A stretch of DNA of 64,000 nucleotides from Pseudomonas farris. Its GTDB lineage: Bacteria > Pseudomonadota > Gammaproteobacteria > Pseudomonadales > Pseudomonadaceae. The stretch spans positions 434,001-498,000 of the forward strand of contig NZ_JAHSTV010000003.1 in assembly GCF_019145235.1 (NCBI RefSeq). Reading direction: 5' to 3'. Position numbers and translations under genes: made by a program. Positions 1 to 9,878 of this stretch are shown piece after piece; the first letter of the stretch is position 1, and each line of letters starts with the position of its first letter. The notes beneath the pieces are model-generated. The model ran no database searches. It was not told the origin of the DNA and saw only the letters and a program-made list of their open reading frames with translations.

Positions 1-772
1 GAACACCCTCAACCCCGAGGTGCAATCCCAGCCTCAGCCGGACAAGGTAACGATCGACTCCGAACAGGTCGAAGGCATGGCCGAGCAGGTCGAGAAGGAA
101 CGCTTGGAATTGCTGCTGCAAGAGCTGCAGAACAAGGTCGAAGAAAATCCGCAGCTGCAGAAGTTCAAGGACCAGATTCTCTTCGAGATCACTCAGGACG
201 GTCTGCGCATCCAGATCGTGGACGCCGAAAACCGCCCGATGTTCGACTCCGGTAGTGCGCGTCTGAAGCCGTATTTCGAAGACATCCTGCTGGCCATGGC
301 CGACACCATCAAAGCGGTGCCGAACAAGATCAGCATCAGCGGCCACACCGATGCCAAGCCATACTCGGGCACCGGCGACTTCGGCAACTGGGAGCTCTCG
401 GCCAACCGCGCCAACGCGGCTCGCCGTGCATTGATCGCCGGCAGTTATCCGGACTCTCAAGTAGCGCGGGTCGTGGGCTACGCCTCGTCGGCGCTGTTCG
501 ACCGGGAGAGCCCGTTCAACCCGGTCAACCGCCGTATCGACATCGTCGTGCTGACCAAGAAAGCCCAGCGTGCCATCGAAGGCTCGCAAGGTGCGGAACC
601 TGCGCCAGTGCCGACGCAAGGGCAGGGTGGTCCGGGCGAAGTGCCCGCACCACCGGTTGATCCGAATGCCTTGCCGGCGGATAAGGAACCGCTGCCGGCT
701 CATGAGCTTCGGGAGCGGTTGAATCTGTTTGATGCTCCTGCGCCGAAACCGGGTGAGCCGCCCAAGCAGTGA
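1..772 (+). CDS. motB: Flagellar motor stator protein MotB, 3' part
   Basis: The reading frame is open to the left edge (frame of position 2), so the start, the N-terminal membrane helix and the plug region lie outside the window; the GTG at 20 is internal. MotB anchors the MotA/MotB proton-driven stator to peptidoglycan. What remains is a charged linker with coiled-coil character (QVEKERLELLLQELQNKVEE) followed by an OmpA-like peptidoglycan-binding domain: FDSGSARLKPYF, SGHTDAKPY and NWELSANRANAARRAL are the family signatures. The C-terminal tail of about 60 residues is rich in Pro, Ala and Gly and is not conserved. The order motB-rsgA-orn-queG matches other Pseudomonas, where motA lies directly upstream. 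A strong hairpin terminator follows the stop. Confidence 0.93.
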   Translation, partial: NTLNPEVQSQPQPDKVTIDSEQVEGMAEQVEKERLELLLQELQNKVEENPQLQKFKDQILFEITQDGLRIQIVDAENRPMFDSGSARLKPYFEDILLAMADTIKAVPNKISISGHTDAKPYSGTGDFGNWELSANRANAARRALIAGSYPDSQVARVVGYASSALFDRESPFNPVNRRIDIVVLTKKAQRAIEGSQGAEPAPVPTQGQGGPGEVPAPPVDPNALPADKEPLPAHELRERLNLFDAPAPKPGEPPKQ

Positions 773-777
773 TCCAC

Positions 778-808
778 AAAAAAGCCGACAGTGATGTCGG
801 CTTTTTTG
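778..808 (+). terminator. Rho-independent terminator after motB
   Basis: AAAAAAGCCGACA, a GTGA loop, then TGTCGGCTTTTTT form a perfect hairpin with runs of A and T on each side, six bases after the motB stop. It is symmetric and could also stop transcripts from the right, although rsgA ends at 912. Confidence 0.85.
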
Positions 809-911
809 TCTCTGTTATCTCGTCCGGAATAAGGTTTACGCCTGTTTCAGGACTAGACACGCGGGGTGCTGCTGATCATTTTCGTAGCGTCACAAAAATG
901 ATCCAGGCTAC

Positions 912-1943
912 TTAATAGCTGCTTTCCGGCAAACTGGCGATGATCGACCGATAGCTGTTCATCCGTTGCTGCTGCACGCGGCCTTCTTCAAGAGCCTTGA
1001 GCAGGGCGCAACCCGGCTCGCGGTCGTGCTTGCAATCGCGGAAACGGCAGGTGCCGATCAGGTCGTTGAATTCGATGAAGCCGGCTTCGACGTCGGCACG
1101 GCTGACGTGGCCCAAGCCGAATTCCCGGATACCCGGGGAGTCGATCAACTCACCGCCACCGGGGAAGTGGAACAACCGCGCGGTGGTGGTGGTGTGGGTG
1201 CCTTGGCCCGACAGCTCGGACAGCGGGCCGACGCGGGTGTCGACTTCCGGCAGCAGGCTGTTGACCAGCGACGACTTGCCGACACCGGATTGGCCGACGA
1301 ATACGCTGATGTGCCCGTCCAGCTGCTTCTGCAACTGCTCCATGCCATTGCCGTGGTGGGCCGACACTTCCAGCACCGGGTAACCCAGCGTGCGGTAAAC
1401 CGCCAGCAAGGCATTCAGCGCCGGGGCGTTCTGCTCGTCGATCAAGTCGAATTTGTTGAGCAACAGCAGCGGGCGGATGCCGGCGTGTTCAGCGGCGACC
1501 AGGTAACGGTCGATCAGGTTGGCGTGAGGCTCGGGCAGCGGGGCGAAGACGATAACGATCAAGTCGACGTTAGCCGCCACCGGCTTGAGCTGGCCACGGC
1601 TGTCGGGACGGCAGAGCTCGGTCTTGCGCGGCAGTTGCGCCACGATTACGCCGATGCCCTGGTTGCCGGCACGCCACACAACCTGATCGCCGGTCACCAG
1701 CGCTGGCAGGTTGGCGCGCAAATGGCAGCGGAACACCTGGCCGGCCAATTCACCATCGAGGGCCTCGACTTCGACCTGCACACCGAAGTGCGCGATCACC
1801 AGGCCCGTCTGTTCCGGGCCCAGGTCGCCGCCTTCGAGTGCCTCGACAGCCGAGGACTCGCGTTTGGCGGCGCGGGCAGCGCGCTCGCCCTGAATCTTTT
1901 CGATGCGCCAGTTTTGACGACGATTGAGTTGGCGTTTGGCCAT
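912..1943 (-). CDS. rsgA: Small ribosomal subunit biogenesis GTPase RsgA
   Basis: RsgA (YjeQ) is a cytoplasmic GTPase that checks late maturation of the 30S subunit. The 343-residue protein has the diagnostic circularly permuted GTPase order: an OB-fold N-terminal part, then G4 (LLNKFDLI, about residue 160), then the P-loop G1 ([10 protein letters not shown], about 218), then G3 (DSPG, about 268), and a C-terminal zinc site with the pattern Cys-x4-Cys-x-His-x5-Cys ([14 protein letters not shown]). The start is the ATG at 1943, giving [14 protein letters not shown], which matches the basic N-terminus of pseudomonad homologues. It is divergent from orn across about 107 bases, the usual arrangement in the genus. 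Confidence 0.96.
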   Translation of the reverse strand: MAKRQLNRRQNWRIEKIQGERAARAAKRESSAVEALEGGDLGPEQTGLVIAHFGVQVEVEALDGELAGQVFRCHLRANLPALVTGDQVVWRAGNQGIGVIVAQLPRKTELCRPDSRGQLKPVAANVDLIVIVFAPLPEPHANLIDRYLVAAEHAGIRPLLLLNKFDLIDEQNAPALNALLAVYRTLGYPVLEVSAHHGNGMEQLQKQLDGHISVFVGQSGVGKSSLVNSLLPEVDTRVGPLSELSGQGTHTTTTARLFHFPGGGELIDSPGIREFGLGHVSRADVEAGFIEFNDLIGTCRFRDCKHDREPGCALLKALEEGRVQQQRMNSYRSIIASLPESSY

Positions 1944-2050
1944 GGGTGTTCCGTATCGAGAATGCAGCGATTAGGTAAAACGGCCGCGAGTTTAGCACGC
2001 CCGGCGGCCTCCCTAGGCTAAACTGCGCACCTACGCCGAGGAGCCGACTC

Positions 2051-2593
2051 ATGCAAAACCCGCTGAACCTGATCTGGATCGACCTGGAAATGACCGGTCT
2101 GAACCCTGATACCGACGTCATCATCGAGATGGCCACTATCGTCACCGACAGTAATTTGAACACCTTGGCCGAAGGTCCGGTGATCGCCATCCATCACAGC
2201 GACGAGATCCTCGCCGGCATGGACGAGTGGAATACCCGTCAGCACGGCGGCTCCGGGCTGACCCAACGGGTTCGCGACAGCCGTATCAGCATGGCCGAAG
2301 CAGAAGCCGAAACCATCGCCTTCCTGGAAAAATGGGTGCCGAAGGGCAAGTCGCCGATCTGTGGCAATAGCATCTGCCAGGACCGTCGCTTCCTTTATAC
2401 CCACATGAAATCCCTGGAAAGCTACTTCCACTACCGCAATCTTGACGTGTCGACCCTTAAAGAGCTGGCCGCGCGCTGGGCACCGGACGTACGCGACAGC
2501 TTCAAAAAGGGCAGCACCCACCTGGCCCTGGATGACATCCGCGAATCGATCGCCGAGCTGCAGCACTACCGCAAGAATTTCATCAAGTTCTGA
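2051..2593 (+). CDS. orn: Oligoribonuclease
   Basis: Orn is the 3'-to-5' exonuclease that finishes RNA decay by degrading 2-5 nt RNAs; in Pseudomonas it also clears pGpG, the breakdown product of cyclic di-GMP. The 180-residue protein is full length. It shows the DEDDh exonuclease signatures: [10 protein letters not shown] at the N-terminus (Asp11 and Glu13 bind metal), [11 protein letters not shown] in the middle, and the [11 protein letters not shown] motif with catalytic His and Asp near the C-terminus. The ribosome site GAGGAG lies just before the ATG. It is transcribed away from rsgA. Confidence 0.97.
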   Translation: MQNPLNLIWIDLEMTGLNPDTDVIIEMATIVTDSNLNTLAEGPVIAIHHSDEILAGMDEWNTRQHGGSGLTQRVRDSRISMAEAEAETIAFLEKWVPKGKSPICGNSICQDRRFLYTHMKSLESYFHYRNLDVSTLKELAARWAPDVRDSFKKGSTHLALDDIRESIAELQHYRKNFIKF

Positions 2594-2612
2594 TTGGGTG
2601 GTCGCGGGCCAT

Positions 2613-2760
2613 TGTGGCGAGGGGGCTTGTCGGAACGCCGCACCGCCCCGTTCGGCTGCGCAGCAGTCGCAAACCGGTCGGTCGCGGTATGCCTGACAAA
2701 ACATGGTGTCTGGTTTTGGGGCCGCTGCGCGACCCTACGGGAGCAAGCCCCCTCGCCACA
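2613..2760. repeat. REP-type inverted repeat (GTGGCGAGGG family)
   Basis: Outer arms TGTGGCGAGGGGGCTTG and CAAGCCCCCTCGCCACA are exact inverted copies bracketing about 110 bases that include TTCGGCTGCGCAGCAGTCG. The same family recurs at 22403-22521. It fills most of the gap between orn and the next gene. Confidence 0.75.
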
Positions 2761-2843
2761 GATCTGCGTGAATGCTTCGGCGCCCTCTTTTGGTGCTTCG
2801 GTGAAGTGAGTAGACTGCGCGCCTTCTTGTAAGGACCGCCACC

Positions 2844-3455
2844 ATGTTGCTGATGCTCTACCTGATCGCCATTACTGCCGAAGCCATGACTGGCGCCCTG
2901 TCTGCAGGCCGTCGCGGCATGGACTGGTTTGGCGTGGTGCTGATTGCGTGCGTCACGGCTTTGGGCGGCGGTTCGGTGCGCGACGTGCTGCTCGGCCACT
3001 ACCCGCTGACCTGGGTCAAACACCCGGAATACCTGGTGCTGACCTCCGTCGCGGCGATGCTGACGATCTTCATCGCTCGTTGGATGCGCCATCTGCGTTC
3101 GCTGTTTTTGGTGCTTGATGCCGTGGGCCTGGTGGCGTTCACCCTGATCGGCTGCATGACGGCCCTGGAAATGGGTCATGGCATGCTGGTGGCCTCGGTC
3201 AGTGGCGTGATCACCGGGGTATTTGGTGGCATCCTGCGAGACATCTTCTGCAACGACATCCCACTGATATTCCGCCGCGAGCTCTACGCCAGCGTCTCGT
3301 TTGCCGCGGCGTGGTGCTATCTGCTCTGCATCTACCTGCAATTACCCGGTGAACAGGCGATCCTGATTACCCTGTTCGGCGGCTTCCTGCTGCGTTTGCT
3401 GGCGATCCGTTTCCACTGGGAAATGCCCAAGTTTGTTTATAACGACGAGGCATGA
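2844..3455 (+). CDS. TRIC-like channel family (UPF0126/YadS) membrane protein
   Basis: A 203-residue inner-membrane protein with about seven hydrophobic helices built as two UPF0126 repeats. Each repeat has the conserved loop pattern: GGGSVRDVLLGHYPL in the first half and FGGILRDIFCNDIPL in the second. The family is related to eukaryotic trimeric intracellular cation channels; bacterial members form homotrimeric channels, but the ion carried by this protein cannot be told from sequence. The start has the site AAGGA ten bases upstream. Its 3' end overlaps the 3' end of the convergent queG gene by 19 bases. Confidence 0.88.
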   Translation: MLLMLYLIAITAEAMTGALSAGRRGMDWFGVVLIACVTALGGGSVRDVLLGHYPLTWVKHPEYLVLTSVAAMLTIFIARWMRHLRSLFLVLDAVGLVAFTLIGCMTALEMGHGMLVASVSGVITGVFGGILRDIFCNDIPLIFRRELYASVSFAAAWCYLLCIYLQLPGEQAILITLFGGFLLRLLAIRFHWEMPKFVYNDEA

Positions 3456-4522
3456 TCCCCACGACTCGCGTGTTGTTTCAAAGCCCATTCAACATGCTCG
3501 CGCACCAGCTCCGACGGATAGTCCCGCCGTGCCTTCAGCGCCTCCAACACCGGAATACTCGACGGCGCATTACCCAGGCCGACCGCCAGATTGCGCAACC
3601 AGCGCTCGTAACCCGCGCGTCTGAGCGGTGAGCCCTCGGTGCTGCTGAGGAACTTCTCTTCGTCCCACATGAACAGTTCGGCCAGTTCGGCGTTGTCCAG
3701 ATTGTGCCTTGGTTTGAAATCGCTTTCGCCAGAAGGTCGAGCGAAGCGGTTCCACGGGCAGACGATCTGACAGTCATCGCAACCGAATACCCGATTGCCG
3801 ATCAATGGCCGCAAATCTTCGGGGATAGCACTTTTCAGTTCGATGGTCAGGTACGAAATGCAGCGCCGGGCGTCCAGCACATACGGACCCACGAAGGCGT
3901 TGGTCGGGCAGATGTCCAGACAGGCGGTGCAGCGACCGCAATGTTCGGTGGCGTGGGGCGGGTCGACCGGCAGCGGCAGGTCGACGAACAGTTCGCTGAG
4001 GAAGAAGTAGCTGCCGGCCTTGCGATTCAAGACCAGGGTGTTTTTGCCGATCCAGCCAAGGCCAGCCTGTTCCGCGATGGCTTTTTCCAGCACTGGGGCG
4101 CTGTCGACAAAGGCGCGGTAGCCGAACGGGCCGATCACCGCCTGAATTTTTTCCGCCAGTTGTTGCACGCGTTTACGGATCAATTTGTGGTAATCGCGGC
4201 CCAAGGCATAACGTGAGACGTAGGCTTTTTCCGGTTCGGCCAGGCGTTTGGCCATTTCGGTGTCGCCCGGCAGGTAGTCCATGCGCAGGGAAACGACGCG
4301 AAGCGTGCCGGGCACCAGCTCTTCCGGGTGCGAACGTTTGCTGCCGTGGGCGCCCATATACTCCATTTCGCCGTGGTAGCCGGCCGCGAGCCAGCGCTCC
4401 AGGTGCTGCTCATGCTCGGCCAGGTCGAGGCCGCTGATGCCGACTTGCTGAAAGCCCAGCTCGCGGCCCCAGTCCTTGATGGATTGGGCGAGGGCTGGCA
4501 GGTCTGTGTTAATAGCGGGCAT
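3437..4522 (-). CDS. queG: Epoxyqueuosine reductase QueG
   Basis: QueG carries out the last step of queuosine synthesis, reducing epoxyqueuosine to queuosine in the wobble position of GUN-anticodon tRNAs, using cobalamin and two [4Fe-4S] clusters. Both cluster motifs are present: CGRCTACLDICP and CDDCQIVCPWNRFA. The long open frame reaches 4594, but MPAINTDLPALAQ at 4522 (361 residues) fits homologues; the extra 24 residues would overlap the start of the divergent nnr gene. The C-terminal tail (HASRGDHASSL) reads into the neighbouring membrane-protein gene on the other strand. It is probably transcribed from the narrow divergent gap with nnr. Confidence 0.95.
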   Translation of the reverse strand: MPAINTDLPALAQSIKDWGRELGFQQVGISGLDLAEHEQHLERWLAAGYHGEMEYMGAHGSKRSHPEELVPGTLRVVSLRMDYLPGDTEMAKRLAEPEKAYVSRYALGRDYHKLIRKRVQQLAEKIQAVIGPFGYRAFVDSAPVLEKAIAEQAGLGWIGKNTLVLNRKAGSYFFLSELFVDLPLPVDPPHATEHCGRCTACLDICPTNAFVGPYVLDARRCISYLTIELKSAIPEDLRPLIGNRVFGCDDCQIVCPWNRFARPSGESDFKPRHNLDNAELAELFMWDEEKFLSSTEGSPLRRAGYERWLRNLAVGLGNAPSSIPVLEALKARRDYPSELVREHVEWALKQHASRGDHASSL

Positions 4523-4585
4523 GAGACGAGAGAAACCGGAGCTGAGGTGCGTATAATTCTGCCAGACATCGGAGCCTGAAGACGC

Positions 4586-6085
4586 ATGCCGCACACTAAA
4601 GATGAATTACCCGACGCGCTGTATAGCGCCGCGCAAGTCCGAGGGCTCGATGCGAGCCTGATTGCGGCCGGTACACCGGGCTTCGAATTGATGCAGCGTG
4701 CGGCGCGGGCGACTTGGCGCGCGCTGGTCCGTCATTGGCCGACGGCGCACGAATTGAGCGTGGTGGCCGGTCACGGCAATAATGCGGGCGACGGTTACCT
4801 GGTGGCCGTGCTGGCCCGACGGGCCGGCTGGCACGTGCGGGTGCTGGCCGCCGGTGATCCCGGGCGTTTGCAGGGCGATGCCGCGTCGGCCCATGCCGAG
4901 GCAGTAGCCGAAGGCGTCGCCATTCAAGGCTGGAGCGCGCACTGCGAATTACGCGGCATTGTGCTGGATGCCTTGCTTGGCACCGGCCTGACCGGTGAAG
5001 TACGCGAGCCGTATGCCAGCGCCATTGCCGCGATCAACGCCAGTGGGCTACCGGTTGCGGCGGTGGATATCCCCTCGGGGCTGTGCGCCGATACGGGCCG
5101 CATACTCGGCATTGCGGTTCGAGCCGACCTGACGGTGACGTTCATCGGTTTGAAGCTGGGTCTGTTCACCGGTGACGCTGCGGATGTGGTCGGCGATTTG
5201 GTATTCAATGATCTGCAAGCCGCCCCCGAGACGTTTATCGGGGCCACGGTCAGCGCTCGTCGCCTGACGGCCGGTAATGTGCCGCGTCTGACCGGTCGCG
5301 CTCCAACGTCCCACAAAGGCAAATTTGGTCACGTATTGCTGATCGGCGGTGATCGCGGTTTTGGCGGCGCCATCCTGCTCGGTGCACAAAGTGCTTTGCG
5401 CAGCGGCGCCGGCATGGTGTCTGTGGCCACCCGCAATGAGCATGTTCCAGCCGCCTTGGCGCGTTTGCCAGAAGCTATGGTGCTCGGCACTTCGTCGGCC
5501 AATCAATTGATGGGGCTGCTTGAGAATGTCACGGTGCTGGTCGTCGGCCCGGGGCTGGGGCAGGCCGCTTGGGGGCGCAGTCTATTGTCGGCCGCGGCCA
5601 ATGCGCCGCTGCCGCAAGTCTGGGACGCCGATGCGTTGAACCTGTTGGCCGAAGGTGGCGTGAGTTTGCCCGCAGGTTGTGTTATCACGCCGCACCCTGG
5701 CGAGGCGGCGCGATTACTGGGGGTATCGACAGCCGATGTTCAGGTCGATCGTCCTGCCGCTGCCCATGCATTGAGCAAAAAATATACAGCGGTGGTGATC
5801 CTCAAGGGCGCCGGTAGTTTGATCGCCAGCCCCCACGGGCGTCTGGCGCTGTGTCATCAGGGTCATCCGGCCATGGCATCTGCCGGTTTGGGCGATGTGC
5901 TGGCCGGTCTGGTCGGCGCCTTGCTCGCTCAGGGCATGGACGCGTACGACGCGGCGTGCCTTGCGGTCTGGCTGCACGCCAATGCCGGCGAGCAACAAGG
6001 TAAATTCGGCCGCGGGCTGGCGGCCAGTGATCTGATTCCAGCCATTCGTCAGTTGTTGGAGGAGCAAGCACCGTGTCTGAAGTAA
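4586..6085 (+). CDS. nnr: Bifunctional NAD(P)H-hydrate epimerase / ADP-dependent dehydratase
   Basis: This repairs damaged NAD(P)H hydrates. The 499-residue protein is a fusion: residues 1 to about 215 are the YjeF-N epimerase (GHGNNAGDGYLVAVLARR is the nucleotide loop, and AVDIPSGLCADTG the metal/active-site segment); from about 225 to the end is the ribokinase-like YjeF-C dehydratase (GKFGHVLLIGGDRGFGGA, ITPHPGEAARLL, and SAGLGDVLAGLVGALLAQG with the catalytic Asp). Its last 13 bases overlap the start of tsaE, implying translational coupling. The order nnr-tsaE-amiB-mutL-miaA-hfq-hflX is the classic gammaproteobacterial superoperon. Confidence 0.95.
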   Translation: MPHTKDELPDALYSAAQVRGLDASLIAAGTPGFELMQRAARATWRALVRHWPTAHELSVVAGHGNNAGDGYLVAVLARRAGWHVRVLAAGDPGRLQGDAASAHAEAVAEGVAIQGWSAHCELRGIVLDALLGTGLTGEVREPYASAIAAINASGLPVAAVDIPSGLCADTGRILGIAVRADLTVTFIGLKLGLFTGDAADVVGDLVFNDLQAAPETFIGATVSARRLTAGNVPRLTGRAPTSHKGKFGHVLLIGGDRGFGGAILLGAQSALRSGAGMVSVATRNEHVPAALARLPEAMVLGTSSANQLMGLLENVTVLVVGPGLGQAAWGRSLLSAAANAPLPQVWDADALNLLAEGGVSLPAGCVITPHPGEAARLLGVSTADVQVDRPAAAHALSKKYTAVVILKGAGSLIASPHGRLALCHQGHPAMASAGLGDVLAGLVGALLAQGMDAYDAACLAVWLHANAGEQQGKFGRGLAASDLIPAIRQLLEEQAPCLK

Positions 6086-6543
6086 CCCTGTACCTGGCTG
6101 ATGAAGAGGCGATGACTGCGTTTGGTGCGCGCATCGCACAAACCACTGAAGGGCACGGTCTGATTTTCCTCGAGGGGGACTTGGGGGCGGGGAAAACCAC
6201 GCTGTCCCGGGGCATTATTCGTGGCCTGGGACATACAGGCGCGGTAAAAAGTCCGACGTTCACATTGGTTGAACCCTACGAGATCGGCGACATCCGCGCC
6301 TTCCATTTCGACCTGTATCGACTGGTCGATCCGGAGGAGCTGGAGTACCTCGGCATCCGCGACTATTTCGAAGACGATGCACTGTGCCTGATCGAATGGC
6401 CCCGCAATGGTGCAGGCTTTTTGCCAAAGCCCGACCTGACCATTACCATTAGCCCGCAAGACAGCGGGCGTTCGCTGAAAATTTTGCCCCAGGGCTCGCG
6501 TGGCGAGTTGTGGTGTGCCGCTTTGGCATTGGAATCCAATTAA
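6073..6543 (+). CDS. tsaE: tRNA t6A biosynthesis ATPase TsaE
   Basis: TsaE works with TsaB and TsaD in forming threonylcarbamoyl-adenosine at position 37 of ANN-decoding tRNAs. The protein is 156 residues, the usual size. LEGDLGAGKTTLSRGI is the P-loop; SPTFTLVEPY and FHFDLYRL follow as the conserved switch segments. The start is GTG (MSEVTLYLADEEAM), preceded by GGAGGAGCAAGCACC inside the end of nnr. It is followed directly by amiB without a gap. Confidence 0.95.
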   Translation: MSEVTLYLADEEAMTAFGARIAQTTEGHGLIFLEGDLGAGKTTLSRGIIRGLGHTGAVKSPTFTLVEPYEIGDIRAFHFDLYRLVDPEELEYLGIRDYFEDDALCLIEWPRNGAGFLPKPDLTITISPQDSGRSLKILPQGSRGELWCAALALESN

Positions 6544-7971
6544 ATGATGGGGTTAGGTATGCGCTTTCGCGCGTTGGTTGCTGCCGTAGGATTGTTGTTT
6601 TTGGCGGTGACCGTCGACGCTGTGGCCGAGACGAAGGTCAACAGTGTTCGCCTGTGGCGGGCGCCGGACAACACGCGACTGGTGTTTGACCTGACAGGGC
6701 CTGTCCAGCACAGCGTTTTTACCCTGACCTCCCCGGATCGGCTGGTGATCGACATCAATGGCGCCTCTCTGGGGTCGCCGCTGAACGTCAATACCTCGAA
6801 CACTCCGATCACCGCAATGCGCTCGGCTCAACGTACGCCGACCGACCTGCGAGTGGTCATCGACCTGAAAAAGGCCGTCACTCCGAAAAGTTTTACCTTG
6901 GCGCCCAATGCCCAATACGGTAATCGCTTGGTGGTCGACCTGTTCGATAACGCCGCCGATGCCGCGCCAATTCCTGTACCAACTAACGTCGTGACCGTGG
7001 CTCCGGTGCCGGTCACTCCGGTAGATCCGCCGGTCAAGCTGCCGCCCGCACCGGCCGGCAAGCGCGACATCATTGTGGTGATCGACGCCGGCCACGGTGG
7101 TGAAGATCCGGGTGCCTCGGGCTCTCGCGGTCAGCGTGAAAAAGACGTGGTACTGGCGATCGCCCGTGAACTGCAGCGTCAGGTCAATGGCATGAAAGGC
7201 TTCCGCGCCGAACTGACGCGTACCGGCGACTACTTCATTCCGTTGCGCGGTCGTACCGAAATCGCCCGCAAGAAGGGTGCTGACCTGTTTGTTTCGATCC
7301 ACGCCGACGCCGCGCCTTCGGCCGCCGCGTTCGGTGCCTCGGTGTTCGCTTTGTCTGACCGTGGTGCCACGTCGGAGACTGCCCGTTGGTTGGCCGACAG
7401 CGAAAACCGTTCCGACTTGATCGGCGGTGCCGGCAACGTCAGCCTCGATGACAAGGATCGCATGCTGGCCGGCGTGCTGCTCGATCTGTCGATGACCGCT
7501 TCCCTGACATCCAGCCTGAACGTTGGCCAGAAAGTCTTGAGCAACATCGGTCGCGTCACGCCGCTGCATAAACAGCGCGTGGAGCAAGCCGGGTTCATGG
7601 TGCTGAAGTCGCCTGACATCCCGTCGATCCTGGTGGAAACCGGTTTTATCTCCAACGCCAACGAAGCTTCCAAGCTTGCCGCAGCGAACCACCAGCAGGC
7701 GCTGGCGCGTTCTATCAGCAGCGGTGTGCGGCAGTTCTTCCAGCAGAATCCACCGCCGGGCACCTACATTGCCTGGCTGCGCGATTCCGGCAAAATCGCC
7801 CAGGGCCCGCGTGACCATCGCGTGAACCCCGGTGAAACCCTGGCGATGATCGCCGTGCGCTATCAGGTGTCTCCGGCCACCTTGCGCAACGCCAACAACC
7901 TCAAGAGCGATGAGCTGAAGATTGGTCAGACATTGACCATTCCCGGCACTGAACTGGCGGCCAAAGAATGA
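6544..7971 (+). CDS. amiB: N-acetylmuramoyl-L-alanine amidase AmiB with LysM domain
   Basis: A periplasmic zinc amidase that splits septal peptidoglycan during daughter-cell separation. Order: signal peptide ([19 protein letters not shown]; the true start may be the Met at 6559 rather than 6544), AMIN domain to about residue 140, a Pro/Val-rich linker, Amidase_3 catalytic domain ([16 protein letters not shown] with zinc His, [21 protein letters not shown] with zinc His, [11 protein letters not shown] with catalytic Glu), and one C-terminal LysM motif ([18 protein letters not shown]). The insertion between the second His and the catalytic Glu is long, as in amidases whose active site is blocked until EnvC/NlpD-type activators bind. 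The stop overlaps mutL by four bases. Confidence 0.95.
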   Translation: MMGLGMRFRALVAAVGLLFLAVTVDAVAETKVNSVRLWRAPDNTRLVFDLTGPVQHSVFTLTSPDRLVIDINGASLGSPLNVNTSNTPITAMRSAQRTPTDLRVVIDLKKAVTPKSFTLAPNAQYGNRLVVDLFDNAADAAPIPVPTNVVTVAPVPVTPVDPPVKLPPAPAGKRDIIVVIDAGHGGEDPGASGSRGQREKDVVLAIARELQRQVNGMKGFRAELTRTGDYFIPLRGRTEIARKKGADLFVSIHADAAPSAAAFGASVFALSDRGATSETARWLADSENRSDLIGGAGNVSLDDKDRMLAGVLLDLSMTASLTSSLNVGQKVLSNIGRVTPLHKQRVEQAGFMVLKSPDIPSILVETGFISNANEASKLAAANHQQALARSISSGVRQFFQQNPPPGTYIAWLRDSGKIAQGPRDHRVNPGETLAMIAVRYQVSPATLRNANNLKSDELKIGQTLTIPGTELAAKE

Positions 7972-9878
7972 ACCAGGTGCTGACCAACACTGCGCGGATC
8001 GAGCTGCTCAGCCCGCGGCTGGCGAACCAGATCGCCGCCGGTGAAGTGGTTGAACGCCCGGCCTCGGTGATCAAGGAGTTGCTGGAAAACAGCCTCGACT
8101 CCGGCGCCAAACGCATCGATGTCGATGTGGAGCAGGGCGGCGTCAAGCTGCTGCGGGTGCGCGACGATGGCAGCGGCATTTCTGCAGATGACCTGCCCCT
8201 GGCCCTGGCCCGTCACGCCACCAGCAAGATTCGCAATCTGGAAGACCTCGAACAGGTGATGAGCCTGGGCTTTCGTGGTGAGGCGCTGGCGTCCATCAGC
8301 TCCGTGGCGCGTCTGACCCTGACGTCCCGCACTCGCGATGCCGATCAGGCCTGGCAGGTGGAAACCGAAGGCCGGGACATGGCGCCTCGCGTGCAACCGG
8401 CGGCCCATCCGGTGGGGACTTCGGTGGAAGTGCGCGATTTGTTCTTCAACACCCCGGCGCGCCGCAAGTTTCTCAAGACTGAAAAAACCGAATTCGATCA
8501 CCTGCAAGAAGTGATCAAGCGTCTGGCGCTGGCGCGGTTCGATGTGGCGTTCCATTTGCGCCACAATGGCAAAACCATCCTCAGCCTGCACGAAGCCCAC
8601 GATGACGCGGCCCGCGCCCGGCGTGTGGCGGCGATCTGCGGGGCGGGTTTTCTGGAGCAGGCGCTGCCGATCGAAATCGAGCGCAATGGCCTGCATCTGT
8701 GGGGGTGGGTCGGGTTGCCGACCTTTAACCGCAGCCAGGCGGACTTGCAGTACTTCTTTGTGAATGGCCGCGCGGTGCGCGACAAACTGGTGGCCCACGC
8801 GGTGCGCCAGGCTTATCGCGACGTGCTGTTCAACGGTCGGCATCCGACGTTCGTGCTGTTTTTCGAAGTCGATCCGGCGGGCGTCGACGTCAACGTGCAC
8901 CCGACCAAGCACGAAGTACGCTTCCGTGACGGGCGCATGGTTCACGATTTCCTCTATGGCACTTTGCACCGCGCCCTCGGCGATGTGCGGCCGGAAGATC
9001 ATCTGGCCGCGCCTGTCGCGACGGCCATTGTCCGGCCCACCGGGCTCGACGCCGGTGAGTTCGGTCCGCAGGGCGAAATGCGTCTGGCGGCCAATGCGCT
9101 GCTGGAACAGCCTCAGGCCCAACCTTCCTTTAATACGACGGCGGGCTCCGGCGCTGGTGCCGGTTATCAGTATCAGTACACGCCACGGCCTCAGTCCGGC
9201 GTACCCGTCGCCGAAGCTCAAGCGGCCTACCGTGAGTTCTTCGCGCCGTTGCCCGAAGCCAATGCGGTAGCGCTCCCGGCCGGCCAGGACGACATTCCGC
9301 CGCTGGGTTACGCGTTGGCGCAGCTCAAGGGCATCTATATTCTTTCGGAAAACGCCCAAGGCCTGGTGCTGGTGGACATGCACGCCGCCCACGAGCGGAT
9401 CATGTACGAACGCCTGAAAATCGCCATGGCCAGCGAAGGCCTGAGCGGTCAGCCGCTGTTGGTGCCGGAGTCCCTGGCGGTCAGTCAGCGGGAAGCCGAT
9501 TGTGCCGAAGAACACGTCGCGTGGTTCCAGCGGCTGGGCTTTGAGTTGCAGCGTCTTGGCCCGGAGTCGCTGGCGATCCGGCAAATCCCCGCGTTGCTGA
9601 AACAGGCGGAAGCCAATCGATTGGTCAGCGATGTTCTGGCGGATTTGATGGAATACGGCACCAGCGACCGGATTCAGGCACACCTGAACGAACTGCTCGG
9701 CACCATGGCCTGCCACGGCGCGATTCGCGCGAATCGGCGACTGGCCTTGCCGGAAATGAACGGTCTGCTGCGGGACATGGAAAACACCGAACGCAGCGGT
9801 CAATGCAACCATGGCCGACCGACCTGGACCCAATTGGGCCTGGACGATCTGGACAAACTGTTTTTGCGCGGTCGTTGA
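7968..9878 (+). CDS. mutL: DNA mismatch repair protein MutL
   Basis: MutL links mismatch recognition by MutS to strand incision. The 636-residue protein has the GHKL ATPase N-terminus ([33 protein letters not shown] and [10 protein letters not shown]) and a C-terminal dimerisation domain after a variable linker (about residues 340-440). The C-terminal domain carries the endonuclease metal motif in the pseudomonad form [12 protein letters not shown], so it probably nicks DNA itself, as expected in a genus lacking MutH. It overlaps amiB (ATGA) upstream and miaA downstream (the A of its TGA is the A of the miaA ATG). Confidence 0.97.
   Translation: MNQVLTNTARIELLSPRLANQIAAGEVVERPASVIKELLENSLDSGAKRIDVDVEQGGVKLLRVRDDGSGISADDLPLALARHATSKIRNLEDLEQVMSLGFRGEALASISSVARLTLTSRTRDADQAWQVETEGRDMAPRVQPAAHPVGTSVEVRDLFFNTPARRKFLKTEKTEFDHLQEVIKRLALARFDVAFHLRHNGKTILSLHEAHDDAARARRVAAICGAGFLEQALPIEIERNGLHLWGWVGLPTFNRSQADLQYFFVNGRAVRDKLVAHAVRQAYRDVLFNGRHPTFVLFFEVDPAGVDVNVHPTKHEVRFRDGRMVHDFLYGTLHRALGDVRPEDHLAAPVATAIVRPTGLDAGEFGPQGEMRLAANALLEQPQAQPSFNTTAGSGAGAGYQYQYTPRPQSGVPVAEAQAAYREFFAPLPEANAVALPAGQDDIPPLGYALAQLKGIYILSENAQGLVLVDMHAAHERIMYERLKIAMASEGLSGQPLLVPESLAVSQREADCAEEHVAWFQRLGFELQRLGPESLAIRQIPALLKQAEANRLVSDVLADLMEYGTSDRIQAHLNELLGTMACHGAIRANRRLALPEMNGLLRDMENTERSGQCNHGRPTWTQLGLDDLDKLFLRGR

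Noticed and set aside
7926..9833. 635-codon open frame antisense to mutL
   Set aside because: Shadow of mutL; no start signals or motifs.
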